A stretch of DNA of 64,000 nt from Mycteria americana (taxonomy: Eukaryota > Chordata > Aves > Ciconiiformes > Ciconiidae): positions 9,597,501 through 9,661,500 of the forward strand of contig NC_134373.1 of NCBI RefSeq assembly GCF_035582795.1, given 5' to 3'. Of this stretch, positions 24,720-41,740 are shown in pieces. The notes below the pieces were generated by a model, which did not search any database, was not told where the DNA came from, and saw only the letters and a list, made by a program, of their open reading frames with translations. A program made the position numbers and the translations under genes. Positions within the stretch are counted from its first letter, which is position 1. Every line of letters starts with the position of its first letter.

Positions 24720-24893
24720 GTCACAGGGTAGCTCGGGCGGGAGAGGACCTCGGAGGTCTCCAGTGCGATGTCCTGCCCCAGGCAGGGTCAGCTCCGGGAT
24801 CAGACCGGGCTGCTCAGGACTTTGGTCAGCCCTCGAAAACCTCCAAGGGCGGAGATGGCACAGCCTCTCTGGGCAACCTGCCCTCACGTCGCG
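24720..24893 (-). mobile_element. CR1 LINE fragment (3' part)
   Basis: The + strand carries the reverse complement of an avian CR1 tail. Recognisable blocks in order are gaggacctcggaggtctcc, then caggcagggtcagctc, then gggctgctcaggac, then cctccaagggcggagatgg, then cctctctgggcaacctg. CR1 is the dominant non-LTR retrotransposon of birds and usually survives as 5'-truncated pieces like this one. Many CpG differences from the consensus I remember, and loss of the terminal octamer repeats, suggest an old copy. Boundaries are approximate. Confidence 0.75.
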
Positions 24894-27800
24894 CCCCGTG
24901 GTGCGGGTGCCGCCTCGACTGTTGGAAAGGGGTGTTAAATGCCGTTAAGAAATGTGGATCCCTTATTCGGAGCATGGAAAAGAATCTCCAGCCATCTGCT
25001 TTTGTAGTATATTCCCTTGCGTTCATTTATGAGCTAAAATGCGATTGATTTGGAAGCAGTTTTGGGAGAGGGAATTCAAATGTCTTTCCAGGCCATCAAA
25101 TATTGTTGAATTTATTATCGTTTCGAGACAGAGTCATGATCTGACCAGAAGACTGGAGGCTAGGGAAGTTTTAAACTGTAATGTAAAATGAAATCCTCTT
25201 GGCTTGAGGTAAGCCACTTAGTCTGCTCACTGTAACACGGGGAGAATAATATTTACCACTTGGTGCTAATGCGAGGATTAATGTCTGCTAGGTGCTGTGA
25301 AAATGAAAATATTCTTCACGGAAAGCTTCTTGTCTGCGAGGAAAATTATGCACACAAAGAGCCTCTGGATCCTGTCCTTTCACGAGAATCTCGTTAGCTT
25401 TTTTAAAATTATGCTTAATATAATCCAATGGCTCGAGACAGGAAAATGTTTGCCCCCTTTCTCCCTCCCTATCTCTTCCAACAGACAAGTAAGTGTGAAG
25501 ACCCGCAGAGCGATGGCCTACGCCGAGAGAAGAAGAGGAGATCTTAAACTGGAGACGGGTTAAGATGCACACAGCAGCACGGGAGACCCACAGCTCGGTA
25601 CAGCGTGGGGCTCAAAAAGAGAGGGGAGGACGCTAGGTAGCTGGATAAAAGCCTGCTAGCACTACAGACTGCCATTATGGAAAGGTTAATGTATTCAAGC
25701 AGAGCGAGGTATATTTATTTGCTAAATTGCCTGTTGCATGCTTTGCCTTCCCAGTGAGGCAGGGTCGCTCAGGTAGGTCTCTCACCCGACCTGCCCGTGC
25801 TGGCTCGGCCACGGGTAATTGAAACAAGTCTGGTCTGAGCAGCCCAGCTTGGCTGCAGGCAGAAACGTACAGCCCGGAGAGAGCCAGCTCGGGACGTAAC
25901 GCGGGAATACACGAGGTGTTCGATGACCCAGCACCGTTTTCCCACAATTCGTGAATATACTTATCTCCAGAGTTTTGTAACGCGTAGACTTTTAAATAGC
26001 TGAGTCCTAAAGCTTATCAGACACATCAGCTACGACCTAAAATCTTGAAAGCAAATTTTGCTTAGCTGAAAGGGAGCTTTAATGTCAACATGCAGTGAAT
26101 TATCTCCCGTCCTTTCATTTGCCTGAAATAAAGACTGTATTTCAGGCAAGGTGATGCTGAATTTGGACAAAGGAGCAGTGGGAGGAAAGCGATACTAAAA
26201 GTCTGGAGGACGTCTTTGAAATGATTAACGCTCTTCTCAGATGAAATGGCGTAAAATGGCTTCAAGATACTTAGAAAATATCTCGAGAAAATACTAAACA
26301 ATTTGTTCCACCGAGCATCCTTTTGAGAGTCCCTTTAACTGATTTCAAGACAGGGGTTTAAAAATCCGGAAGACAGAGCGAGCCCGTCGGGTGACCTCGG
26401 GCATGACAACGGCCGACGACAGGGCTACGGAGGGCGTAACGCTCGGACCACGTAGTAAGCCAAGAGGAGCTAGACGGTGGCATGCCGCAGAGCTGCCTCG
26501 TGCAGCCTCTGAATGTCTCCCTTCTCGTCCTTGAAGAAGGACTAAATAAAGTATATTTATTGTATATCTTGCATGGTGATCAGCTCCCCCCTAGAAAGTT
26601 ATTTATTCATCGCTGATATTAGGCAGGACCCTTCATTTCCAGATCGTGCCGCACCAGTACATTACAAACAGCCTGAGGAGGACAGAGTCACATTGCAGAA
26701 CGACCCCGGTGGGGCTGATCGGGATATTGATAACCCAGCGTAGCTGTTTATGCCTCCCGCAGGTGCTCGCTCAAAGTTCAAGGGCTCTCCCATGAACGCA
26801 GGGCGCTGTGATTCACAGCCGGGATAGCGGGGCGCGTCTGCCAGCAGTCAGGGAAGGGGCACTTCCATCGACTGTGTGCCCCCCGGGAAGGTTAAAAAGC
26901 ATTCCTACCCTCCTGCGGAGGAAATAAGGCCAGGGAAGCGGCAGGCTTAGCGCACACAGAGACCTCGGGAGTGCCTCTGGGGCGGAGCGAGGAGGGGAGG
27001 CACGCGTGTCCCCGGCCCCACCGCCCGGGCACGGCCGGGGAGCCTCCTCCCCAGCCTTGCCCAACGCCTCTGGCTCTGCTCTCCTTCAAAACTGATTTTC
27101 CATTGGTGTGAGTTAGAAAAGAATTGGTTCAGAGCCTCTAATTGTGATTTTTATTTTTAATCTGCATAATTAGATTGGTAATGGACTATTTTTACAGTCT
27201 CGGGACTGCTCTGAGATCGTTAATGGTGGGCCCTGTGAGATTGCCATCTGTGCGGAGAAGGCGAGGGCTGCGGGGCAGCCTTACCAGCCTCCTGTGGCTC
27301 ATTCAAATCACTTGCCACTTGAACCCCGGCTGCTTTCCCAAGCCACTCGAGGGGGTACAGCCTTGCAAAACATTAGTCATCTGTCCCAACTCATGTCCTC
27401 AACAGATGCAATTGTTTAGGGGAACGTGGTGCTGAGGGGAGATTAATAGGGTCTGGGGTTTAGAACAACTCATTTTCTATTCGCTTTGTCTTTAATGAAA
27501 GAAAATTAAAAGAAAGCAAAAGGAGAAGCAATACAGTAGCACCAGGTCTGGCACCAGGTTTCTGCTTCCCAGGTGGTGGGGAGGTACTCGGAGGTAAGCA
27601 AGGGCTGGAGGGAGGCAGGGCATGGAGATGAGAAGGTACCTGGATATCCTGGGCTACGGACTGGGGAGCTCTCCCAAAGGAAGGGGGTGGTTTTGGAGAG
27701 GGATGAGGCTGACGGGGTGGTTGGAAGGTGAGTAGGAAAAGGAGAAGTGAGCCTTGCTGAAAATCTCACTACCCTGAAATCCGCCTCCTCACTTCCCACA

Positions 27801-29350
27801 TCCTTACAACTTCTCTCCTTCTTTTCCATCCCCAGCATCCTCCTGATCCTTCCCAGGCCTTTTCCCCAGCCATGGATGGCCCCAAGACACCCTTCCTATC
27901 CCTTACTCTGTCTACTTTGGACTTTGCTGCTGCTATGAAGTTTTATTTTGCAGCTGCAAGGAGGAGAACAAAATAAATCTTCATCCTAGGTGTGGCAAAA
28001 TTCACTGTACCCGCGTGCTGAAAAGCCTTGGGCTGGCTCCGCTGCCACATCTTGTTCTACTTAAACCGCTGCTTTTAATAGACCCAAAATGTTTGCTTTA
28101 CCAAAGATGTTTCCTTCTCTTCCAGCAGAACCATGTGCGCTGCTCTGTTCATGTCAGACGTAGCCCGGCTGCAGGAGCTGCTGCCAGGGCTGCTCACGTG
28201 GCACCGGCAACACGAAGACCGGCGGACCACCCAACTGGAAATCTTCTGTTTGACTTCAGTTTCGGTGGAAGCGAGCTTGGAGATTGTTTAAAGGGGATTT
28301 GAAATGTCTCATGAAAGCACGTTTCAGATGCCAGCTCCTACCTTTAATTAACCCTTTGAAAACGGGACTTGCCGCTAGGGATCTGTAGCAGATTTTGGGG
28401 GTTGCATTCAGAATAATTGGTAACTTTCTACGTGGAAGCTGGACAGCAGTTAGCAAAGCAGTTCTCCTTTATATCTTTGTCTCTTTCCCATTTCAGGTTC
28501 TCCATGGCCAGCGGCATTTCTTCCTCATCAAATACCTTTTGGCAGAGATTTCAAATGTTGGTAAGAATTAATACCTGAAAGACGTAGTGGAAGGTAAGGT
28601 GTGGATCTCAAGCCCACACCAAAACTTGTGGCTCAGTAATGCTGTCCAGTTGCCTGCAAAGACCCTGCTGTGAATTTGGGCTGTGAATATCACTGGGAGA
28701 TCTGAACGGTGGTATACAAAAAATGTGGCATTTTCTCTGCGGTAGTGATTTGCAGGACCACTCCTTCTCCCCTCCCACCAGCTCCAATACAGTTTGGTGG
28801 CAAACAGGGTTGAAGACAAGCCAAGACCCGTGTGAGAACAGCTTTCCTCCTGCAATTCTGGGCAGTGCCCTGTGCCTAGGGTAGCAGAGAGGGGTAGCTG
28901 CGTGGGAGTTTCGGTGTTCATTGCATGTAGTAGGGAGCAGGCAACACCCAGGACCGCGCTGCTGCACGCTGCACCTCGCCACGCTGCCCTGGCCACGCTG
29001 GCTCAGTGGGAGAGCCCCGACCTGCCTGACGGGGGCTGCAGGTCCCCCCTGCGGCCAGGCAGCCGCTGCTGTCGTAGGCAGCCCCACGCTCGGCTCTTAC
29101 CGCTAGCTCGGCATGGTCATTGTGTCTTGAAACCCAACCCGCAGCGGGCTCACGTGTCTCCTTCGTGGAGGGATCAGATGACCTTCTGAGGGCACATGGT
29201 CTTGCTGGTGCTTGAAGTTCAATCAGCTCCACATACAGGCATCCCAGGGCTCAAAATTGTCAATAAACCACAGAAATGCTTTTCCGATACAGCACTGATT
29301 GCACTAAAGTGTTACTGCTCTCCCCGGATCTCTGGGGAGGGCTTCCGCGT
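24894..29350. other. Intergenic, no gene recognised
   Basis: Mixed sequence. A CpG-dense stretch lies at about 26,360-26,460 and a GC-rich one at about 26,700-27,075. Between 27,085 and 27,200 the composition changes sharply to AT-rich with homeodomain-like cores (listed separately). The region before the kinase relic is low-CpG. A run of open frames at 28,568-29,232 shows no known domain. Confidence 0.55.
27085..27200. promoter_or_regulatory. Candidate conserved enhancer block
   Basis: A compact AT-rich block inside GC-rich DNA, with CTAATTGTG, GCATAATTAG and ATTGGTAATGG, i.e. several TAAT homeodomain cores and a CCATTGG/ATTGG type CCAAT motif. It is non-repetitive and free of CpG. Such blocks are typical of conserved non-coding elements, but I have no alignment, so this is a guess from texture. 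Confidence 0.25.
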
Positions 29351-33807
<4,457 letters not shown>

Positions 33808-34162
33808 ATCATAGAATCATTAAGGTTGGAAAAGACCTCTAAGATCATCTAGTCCAACCGTCAACCCAAAACCCCCATGCCTACTAAACCATGTCCCAAA
33901 GTGCCACATCTACATGTTTTTTTAACTCCTCCAGGGATGGGGACTCCACCACCTCTCTGGGCAGCCTGTTCCAATGCTTGACCACCCTTTCAGTAAAGAA
34001 AGTTTTCCTAACATCCAATCTAAACCTCCCCTGGCACAACCTGAGGCCATTTCCTCTTGTCCTATCACTTGTTACTTGAGAGAAGAGACCGACCCCCACC
34101 TCGCTACACCCTCCTTTCAGGTAGTTGTAGAGAGCAATAAGGTCTCCCCTCAGATGTAACAA
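33808..34162 (-). mobile_element. CR1 LINE, 5'-truncated, 3' end intact
   Basis: The element runs on the minus strand. On the + strand it opens with atcatagaatcat, the reverse complement of the CR1 terminal octamer repeat, then ggttggaaaagacc and atctagtccaacc. Upstream of the 3' UTR the minus strand still encodes the end of the CR1 reverse-transcriptase protein: [51 protein letters not shown]. The frame is open over about 100 codons, which is unusual for a fragment and suggests a fairly young insertion. The 5' end fades near 34,162, where a T-rich run follows. Only about 355 bases of a roughly 4.5-kb element remain, so it cannot move. Confidence 0.93.
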
Positions 34163-35159
34163 AGGAGGATTTTTTTTTTCTTTCTGCATCATCCCACAGA
34201 TTTTTTTCACTAATGATTAGGTCTTCTTGTGCAGGAGAATCCCAGCTGTGCTGCAGTTGATATCTGGGAAATCACCAGTCTGCTGTCTGAACGCTGGGGT
34301 AATCAAACATGCCCGTGCTGTGCCTTTTTGGGTGGCTGCCCTCTTGCCAAACCTCAGCAAGGCAGTACTACATCAGTGTGATTACTGGACTGAGATACCA
34401 GCTGTCATGCAGTACAGCAAACAACCGAGCTAACAAGAGGGCCACTAGAGCACGTACGCTTCGGAAGCTTCTCCCTCTCCCCCATGATCCCACCGTCCCC
34501 CAAGTCCCCCGTCCTGTGACCCAAGCCCTCGGGGCAGGGCTGCGGGGAGTCCCGCTGGCATGGGGGCAGAGTGGCCACATGGCTCAGAGTGCCGGTCATT
34601 GATCTGTCGACATATCCACACCTCTGGGGCAGGGATTTCTCATGTCGGCGAACGCTGTTGAGCGTAATGTGGGTCCTGCCGGCACAAGCGTACCAAAATA
34701 CAGCTCCTACTGATGCAGGTGTCCTAGAAGCCAAAACAAACCATAGTTTTATACCTGACACCATGAGGCTGGAAGTTACAATGTGTAGAACGACCTCTGT
34801 ACTTGCATGGAGCCCTCGAGATTTCTTTAAATACCTCAATTTACATACAAGCAGAGATATTTTGCCCAGGGGTCATAACTTTCGAGACCGGTCAAGTAAT
34901 TCCTAGGTGCCCCACTTTGTGGCCGGTCTATTACGAGACCTTACTGCTTAGCACCCTGTGAATGCGGGCATGGGCAAACAGCTGCACAAGAAGTAAAAAT
35001 AACTAATGTTAATATTTTTGCATGACTACCTCATTATAGATAGTGTAAAGGCTAACCACCATAGCTGATACTGAAGTTATCGGGATCTTCTTGCCAGCAG
35101 TGAGTAAAAAGAGCTCTTTAAACATAAGCTTTTGACGTTTTACCCCGTATTTGATTTTT

Positions 35160-35177
35160 TATATATATATATATATA
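35160..35177. repeat. (TA)9 microsatellite
   Basis: Uninterrupted alternating TA over 18 bases, preceded by a T run. Confidence 0.95.
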
Positions 35178-37599
35178 GTTGTTTTACAGAGAACACTGGA
35201 CTGAAAAGAAACCCACTGCGTGTAGCACTATTTTCCGTCCACTTGGATGTTGCAGGGAGTTTGTGCAGGTGCTGACGGCTGGTGAAAATTTTGCAGGCAA
35301 GAATTGCTCTGTAGTCCCATGGAGCTATACCACACTCTCTAGGTATTAGTACCAAAGGGAACAAGCCAAGGTAAGGCTAACTCGTAACAGGTACGGACAC
35401 TCATTAGATAGGGTGCAGCCAGTAAAGGAAGTTACGCTATTGGCAAGTACTCTCATTTTTCTAGTGATGTTATTTGCCCCTTACTTGCCAGGTACTATTC
35501 AGTGAGCTATTTAAAGGTAACTGATCATTGGCCTGTGTGATGTGGAAAAAGGGGGCAGATCCTATGAAAAGTATACCAAATCCAAGCTGCCTCAGGAGCT
35601 GAATTGCTGCTGTTGCCCTAGATCATTTCCCGCAAAACCAAGCTGTCTGTGAGGTTATTTTAGGCACTGGTATTAAACGGACCTGGCAAGTCAAAGGTAC
35701 AAAACTAACCGCAAAGCCTTGCCTCTGAATGCCTTACGCAAGCTGTGTGTGTGCCTGCAGCTGCAGCCTGAATTTGGCCATGGCCTCATGGCTCCTTACT
35801 GGCGGCAGCAGCAGCATTGGCAACGGAGAAAACCAAAGTCGCAGGTAGTCAGAAAGCCGTGCTTGGTAATGTGCTGCTTTTTCTTTTTCTTACTTTCTTC
35901 CCTCTCAAGTCTCGAGGATTGGTGTTTGCTTAAAATAATCTGGCTATGTTGGATTTTTTACCCCTTTGGCAGATAAGGAGATCTGGGACCTCACATTCCT
36001 GGTGTTCAGAAGCAGCTGTGATCTCCATAGCTGTTTGCCATCAGATCTTGCCCTTGTCCTCTTGTTAAACAGAATAAACTGGTGAAGCTGGTTGTGGGAC
36101 TAGTAAGAGGTCTCCGAGAACTCTGGCAGGATGAGAGGGACACTGAACAGAAAACTCTATGGATGTCCATTTGATTAACCAAGGTTGTTCAGACACCAAA
36201 GAGAAGCCTGAGCCTGGCACGCCTTGTGTGCCAGAAACATCTCCTCATGTAAATGAGAATTTAAACTGTGTGAGGGACATAAAATGGGCTTGTAAGCCAT
36301 CAGAGGGAATGGATATATGGCAATAGGCCACACCACCACCTCCTGGGCAGCTTGGGAGTGCCTCAGCAGGTGCCAAAGGAGATGAAGGATGGAAAGAGCT
36401 AATGGGCTGGTCTGCAAACATGATTTTGCAGCTGGCATCGCCAGGCTGCACCTGCCAAGAATCTCAAACCTGAAGGCAATAAACTGGAGTGGAGTGACTA
36501 AGGGACTAAGCAGGCTTTGGCAGGCTGGTTGTTGGGGAGCAGGAGGGTTCCTCTAGCAGGTCTGCCGTTTAGAGGCTTTGCACCAAAACCCCTTTTGGAA
36601 AGAGGGAGGAAGAAGTGTGAGATCTCATACCTCCATCCTTGTGGTAAGTGGAAAGTCATGCCTGGCTTGTCAGAGCTGAGGAAAACCAGCTGCATGGGGA
36701 GGCAAGCTTGTCCTTTTCGGTGCTGGAACGCCTGCTGAGTGGGGGGAGATGGGAGCAGAGGGGGACTCGACCTTGGGAGCTCGCTGCACCCCTTTCCTGG
36801 CCGGAGGTGTTGATCTCCCTGTGTCTTCATTCAGACGGCTCCTTCCCACCACCTCCCTTCCAAGAGCTTTTTCTTCCTTGGCTGGGGATGCAGACGCTTG
36901 GTTTGGCCTTCAAGTGGCTGACTCCTGTGCGCTTACCAGGGAGATCCTCCAAACGTCCTCGCGAGCCAAAGGGAAGGGCTGTGCAGCACTGACAGGCTGC
37001 CGGGTCGAGAGAAGTGTCTAAGCTTGCCCTTCCTGTCCCTCCTTGAGGCCAGGGAAAGAGCCCAGCAGGCTGAGATAACCCCTCGGCACTGGGCAGCCGG
37101 TAAGAAAGGGCTGGGTAGGAACTGGGGCTCAGTGCTGCACGCTTCCCGAGACCAGGGAACATTTCTCTGCTCACCTTGTTGCTTCAGCATCAACAAATCT
37201 CTTTTCGTAGCGGAAAGATTAAATGCGTACCACACCTATTGACTTGCTTACTATATTGTGTGCCTGCTATCTCTGTCCCCCAGGCAGAGCTAGCCAGCAT
37301 TTTGTCATGGCTGGCTGTCGAACAGGAGGGAGAGGGCTTCAGGTGAGGCTTTAAGCAGGGCAGAGATTTCAAAAGCCGCAGCAAGTGCCTCTTGGGTTAG
37401 TGGAAATGGAGTTGGAACTGGCTGGTGATGAGGGTCAAGAGAAAAGTTGGGAAATCTGAAGCTTTTCTTACCACATCAAATTATGACTGTTAAATCCAAA
37501 TATAATTAAGTTAGAAAAGCAGGCAAGTGTTTTGTGGTTAACTATCCCAAATGAATGATACTTAAATTCCTTCCTCATGCTGATTTATTTACCTGCCTG

Positions 37600-37790
37600 T
37601 GGAGAACCTCATCGCAGAGCATTATGTATTCAGAAAGAGACTTAGTTGTCTGGCACCTATTGTAATTAATTTGTGGCCAATTAAGGACTGCAGAATTTGG
37701 CCTGTAATTAGGATACGACAGTCTATGGTATACAGAGTTGGAAAGTTGATAGCAAAGTGTTATGGCTATGGAGCAGATGTTTAAACGCCT
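37600..37790. promoter_or_regulatory. Candidate conserved enhancer block
   Basis: A non-repetitive, AT-rich, nearly CpG-free block with repeated homeodomain-like cores: TGTAATTAATTTG, CCAATTAAGG and CTGTAATTAGG within 70 bases. The density of TAATTA-type sites and a CCAAT-like box is typical of developmental enhancers. There is no alignment to support conservation. Confidence 0.28.
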
Positions 37791-40044
37791 TAAATGGAAG
37801 CTGTCAGAGGCTGATTTCATGAGTTGCTCTGAAGTGACATGCTAAAACACTTCCTGACGTTGCTCAGATAACCTGAGATGGCTTCTCCCGCAGCCGTGGT
37901 TAGCCCTGGATGAGCCAGTCCTGTACGAGAATCTGGCAGGGCTGGAGTTAAAGGAGAGGACAGGCTAGACATGCAAACCAAAAAGCTTCAGAGCTGTCGA
38001 GACTGATGAGAAAGCTTAGCCTGAGACTTGGAAGATCAGTAAAGACAAACTGGAAGTAGCCGAAGGAGGTAATCTTGGACCAGATAGTCGGTGTGGGTAT
38101 GCGCGTATCAAAGAGGCAGGCAGGCAGGCACTTCAGGAACGTGGCTAGGGGCAGCCACAGGGACTAGCCTGAAGGTCTGTTTGCTGAAGTCTGCTCCATC
38201 CAACATCTAACTGGACAGGGGTTTGTGGGATTTGAAGAAACAACTGCCTGAGAAACCGAGCAAGAAACTAGTTGTGACGCTGAGAGGAAAACAGCCAAAG
38301 CAGGCTGAGGCTTATCACACGCAGGGACAAAAGGACGGGCGGTTTGGGTGGGCAGTGAATACGGATCCGCTCACAGGAGCGGCAGAAGACCTTGCGTTAC
38401 ATTTGTTGCTTTGCTTTCCAGAAAACGGAGCTTTTTGCTGCTCTCCTGCTTGCGTGTTTCCCTAAAAGGGGAATGAATCCATTGTCAGCAGAAAGCAGGC
38501 ATTCCCCTTGATTTACCGGCAGCCGCTGCCGAGCGCGGAGGCCAGGCAGGCCAGCCTGGGCTGGGGCGGGAGGGCAGGCAGGCCGGCACCCCGCCGCTGC
38601 GGCGGTGGGTGTCACAAGCCGTGAAGTATATATAATATCACAGTGCCCTCTTGGGGGCAGGTCTTCCTCGGAAATAGACCTTTATGATTCCTGCGCTGCC
38701 GATCTCGTTGCTCGCCGCTCTCATTTATGCTAGGAGCTCATGCTGCCTAGTTAAACCACGGATTTTCCCACCAAACGCTGCTCTTTCTAAGGGAGAGTTC
38801 AGAGTTTTGGCCTTGGGATTTTTATTCCATTATTAGTTCCATATGAATCCTCCCTCTGCTGTTGATTTGTACTTCAAACCTAAAATAACAGAAGCAAGGA
38901 GGGTGAGGAGCTCCCAAGTGAAGAGGGCAGTCTGCCCTCAGAAATGAAACCCGTCTTGTTTAAACACTTTCAGATGACTCGAGCCCCAGCAAGAAACAAA
39001 TTGTTTTAACAATAGATGTAATTAGCTGGTGTCTGTATTCCTTCACAGCGCGCTTGAGTCCCGGTGCACCTGCTGGGAGACCTGTCTCAAAGCCCTGGCG
39101 TCTCCCGCAAAGGAGCGTGAAGAACGACCGAGGTGTTAAATAAGGACACGGGTAAGTGTGGCAATCCCTTGCCGACCGCGGCAACGGCCTGCAGAGGAGG
39201 GGAGTGCGACCCGTCTCTCTTCTCCTCTAGCTTTTGCAGTACTGTCTTTTGTTAAACGTTAAAAAGAAATAAAATGTGAATAAAAAAAAAAAATCAACTT
39301 CCAGCAAATATTTGGGATGATCCTATGGAACCGTAACTATATCACAGCTAATATGGCTCTTGATGCCCTACTGTTGCTGTCAATGCTCTGAATGTCCGAT
39401 ACTTAAGACCAAACACTTTGCCTGTTTTTCAGTAGCTACTCCAACTCACAAAAACAGGCAAACAAACTAACAGAAACTTTCGTTCTAGTATAGGCCCGTC
39501 GTTTCCCTCATTCCTTATGTCTGTAGCATTATGAAAGAACCTATTTTAAGGAAGATACGAAATGACCAGCCTTTGACATTTGTGACAGTTTTTCCTGCGT
39601 GTACACATGAGACTGTGTGTGTGGTTTTGGGGTTTGGGTTTGTTTGGTTTATTTTCTTTTGAACAAATTCAGCTAAAAGCCCATCTGTGGTAAGGATTCA
39701 ATTGAAAAAGATGTGCCACCTAGCAGACGAGTCCGTGACCCTAAACGATGGTTTCTCTGAAAAGCCAGCCTCTAAGATTGATGATGAGGGCTTCCGTATA
39801 TTTTCTTTTTCTATTTCTAGTTCTAGTTTACTTCACATCAGAAATAGTTTTCCTAAATGCCAGGCCTGAAAACTTGTTCTGGGCTCTGACAGTCAGTCTT
39901 TCATGTCGCTGCTTCTCCCCTTCCCTCTTCCCGTGTCATTATCTCCCTGAAGACAACGATGCTGTGGCAGGGCACCAGCCCTTGGACGTCATCTGGCTAT
40001 ACCAGGCAGCACGATCGGTTGGAAAGACAGCGCATGGGCAAAAA

Positions 40045-40165
40045 CATCGTGGTGCGAAGAACACTCATCCACGTAGGTGCAGCTGGGAAATGCTAGGATA
40101 GATCTTCATGGTGTGAAGAACACTCATCCACGTAGGTGCAGCTGGGAAATGCTAGGATAGATCTC
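40045..40165. repeat. Tandem duplication of about 60 bp
   Basis: Copy 1 (40,045-40,106) and copy 2 (40,107-40,165) are adjacent. They differ by a 3-base gap near the start (catcgtggtg against catggtg) and one C/T change, and then match exactly through gatct. The near identity indicates a recent event. It could show presence/absence variation between individuals. Confidence 0.93.
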
Positions 40166-40550
40166 CTTCTGTTTTCCTTGATCAGGCACCCCTTTGTTTA
40201 ACGGGGAGGGGGAGAAATCCCTGTATTTCTGAGCACACTTTGCTCTGTGTGCTGAAGCCTTTCTCCTTGCAAAGACCACTCTTGGCCTTTCCAACTCCTG
40301 CTTTGCTTTCCAAGCTCCCACGAGGTAGGACCCAGCATCTCTTCGAGCGGTCTTTGTTTCCTCGGTTCTCGCTTGTCCTCAGCCTGTATTAAGGCATGGG
40401 CTGCTTTCATTTTGCTATTTAATGGCTCCATTTTAAGGAGGCAAGTTGTTTGATTGCTACTTACTGGATCCTGCTCTCAGTTTGTCGTAAGTTCGGCAAG
40501 GTTTAACTGCGTGGCCCGAGCTGGTTTGTGCCAGGCAGGACTAAAGCTGA

Positions 40551-40588
40551 GTATTTTAGGAAAATATCCGTATTTTAGGAAAGTATCA
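40551..40588. repeat. 2 x 19-bp tandem repeat
   Basis: gtattttaggaaaatatcc at 40,551-40,569 is followed by gtattttaggaaagtatca at 40,570-40,588, with two mismatches. Confidence 0.85.
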
Positions 40589-41589
40589 TTTCTGCAGGCA
40601 AGTGCAGAGGAGGAAAAACCTATTATTTGAGAAGCTGTGATAGTCTTACAGGGCAAGGCCTTGGCATCTGGAGGAATGATAGCTTCTGCTGGGGACGTGG
40701 CTTAAATCTGTTCAGTTTTGGCTAGGCTGTGCGGCTGAAGAGTGTGTGATTGGCAGAGGCCAGCCGATGCCCTGCAGGCAGCCGTTCCAGCTGCAGGGGC
40801 TGGGGCCAGCGCAAGTGGGATCTCCTCCTCCAGCGCTGGCCCCGGCCAGCCGGCTGCTGCCACAGCACTCGGCAAGCAAAGCGGGGAGGCTGGCTCTGCT
40901 CGGGGTGCCTCTGCCTCCGGCACCCAGGCCCTCCGCCTCGGGAGCAAGCCTTGAATTTGGGGCAGACAAGAGCCTCTCTTGCACACCTTCTCCCCCCCGC
41001 TCCCCCCAGTTGGTTTATTTGAACAGCTGGAGAGGTGCATTACAGTTTATCTGGGGGGGATGACGCAAAATATTTGCAGGTTCCCCCTTCCAGTTCACAG
41101 CTTCCAGAGAAAACAACTGAGGTTGGTAGTTTTTGTTTGGTTTTTGGGTTTTTTTTGGAAGATAGTGGATTCAAAACCCATCTTGTCGTCCCATCAAGCC
41201 TGTATCGCCAAGCTGTAATGGTAGCATGGTAAATGGGAATGCAATGATGGCATCTCCGGGCTCTTAGGGACTGCTATAATTCTGGCAGGGGTATGAATCG
41301 GGCCCAATTGGTTTGACAAGTCAGTAAATGTTTTATTCCTCCCAGATGTTTGGGTGGCAGATAGGTGTGACAGAGAGAAGCATCAGTGTAATCATTAAGA
41401 TGGTAATGTCTCCTGCATGCTCTCCTTTCTCTCCGAGTCACTCCAGTGTCCTGAATGCGCAGGGGGCATGGAGAAGTAATGAGGCAAGGTTTCATCAGTA
41501 GCTGTCAAATGCAGAAATAAATAACTTCAAGCAATATAACTTCACTCAATTTGTATCTGCTTGTCCTGGCCATACCTTGTATTTACACG

Positions 41590-41740
41590 GTGCCATGGGA
41601 AACTATTTTTAAATGTTAAAATTCAAATTAACACATGGTCCTGCAGGCTAAATCTGTTACAAATGATAACATTTCCACTGTAGTTTGTTTTGTAGCACCT
41701 CAAGAAAAGCAGCTGATTGGAGTGATTTATTTTCATTCCT
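41590..41740. promoter_or_regulatory. Candidate conserved enhancer block
   Basis: A CpG-free AT-rich block: TTCAAATTAACAC, AATGATAACATTTCC (GATA-like core), and AGCAGCTGATTGG (an E-box CAGCTG next to ATTGG). It is non-repetitive. The enhancer reading is an inference from motif texture only. Confidence 0.22.

Larger units (their letters stand above)
34163..40044. other. Intergenic, no gene recognised
   Basis: It contains a (TA)9 microsatellite at 35,160-35,177, a GGCA-type repeat at about 38,114-38,130 and a GC-rich patch at about 38,515-38,610 that ends 15 bases before a TATATAA at about 38,628. An AT-rich block at 37,600-37,790 is listed separately. A/T runs occur near 39,280. No exon, RNA gene or transposon end was recognised. 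Confidence 0.55.
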
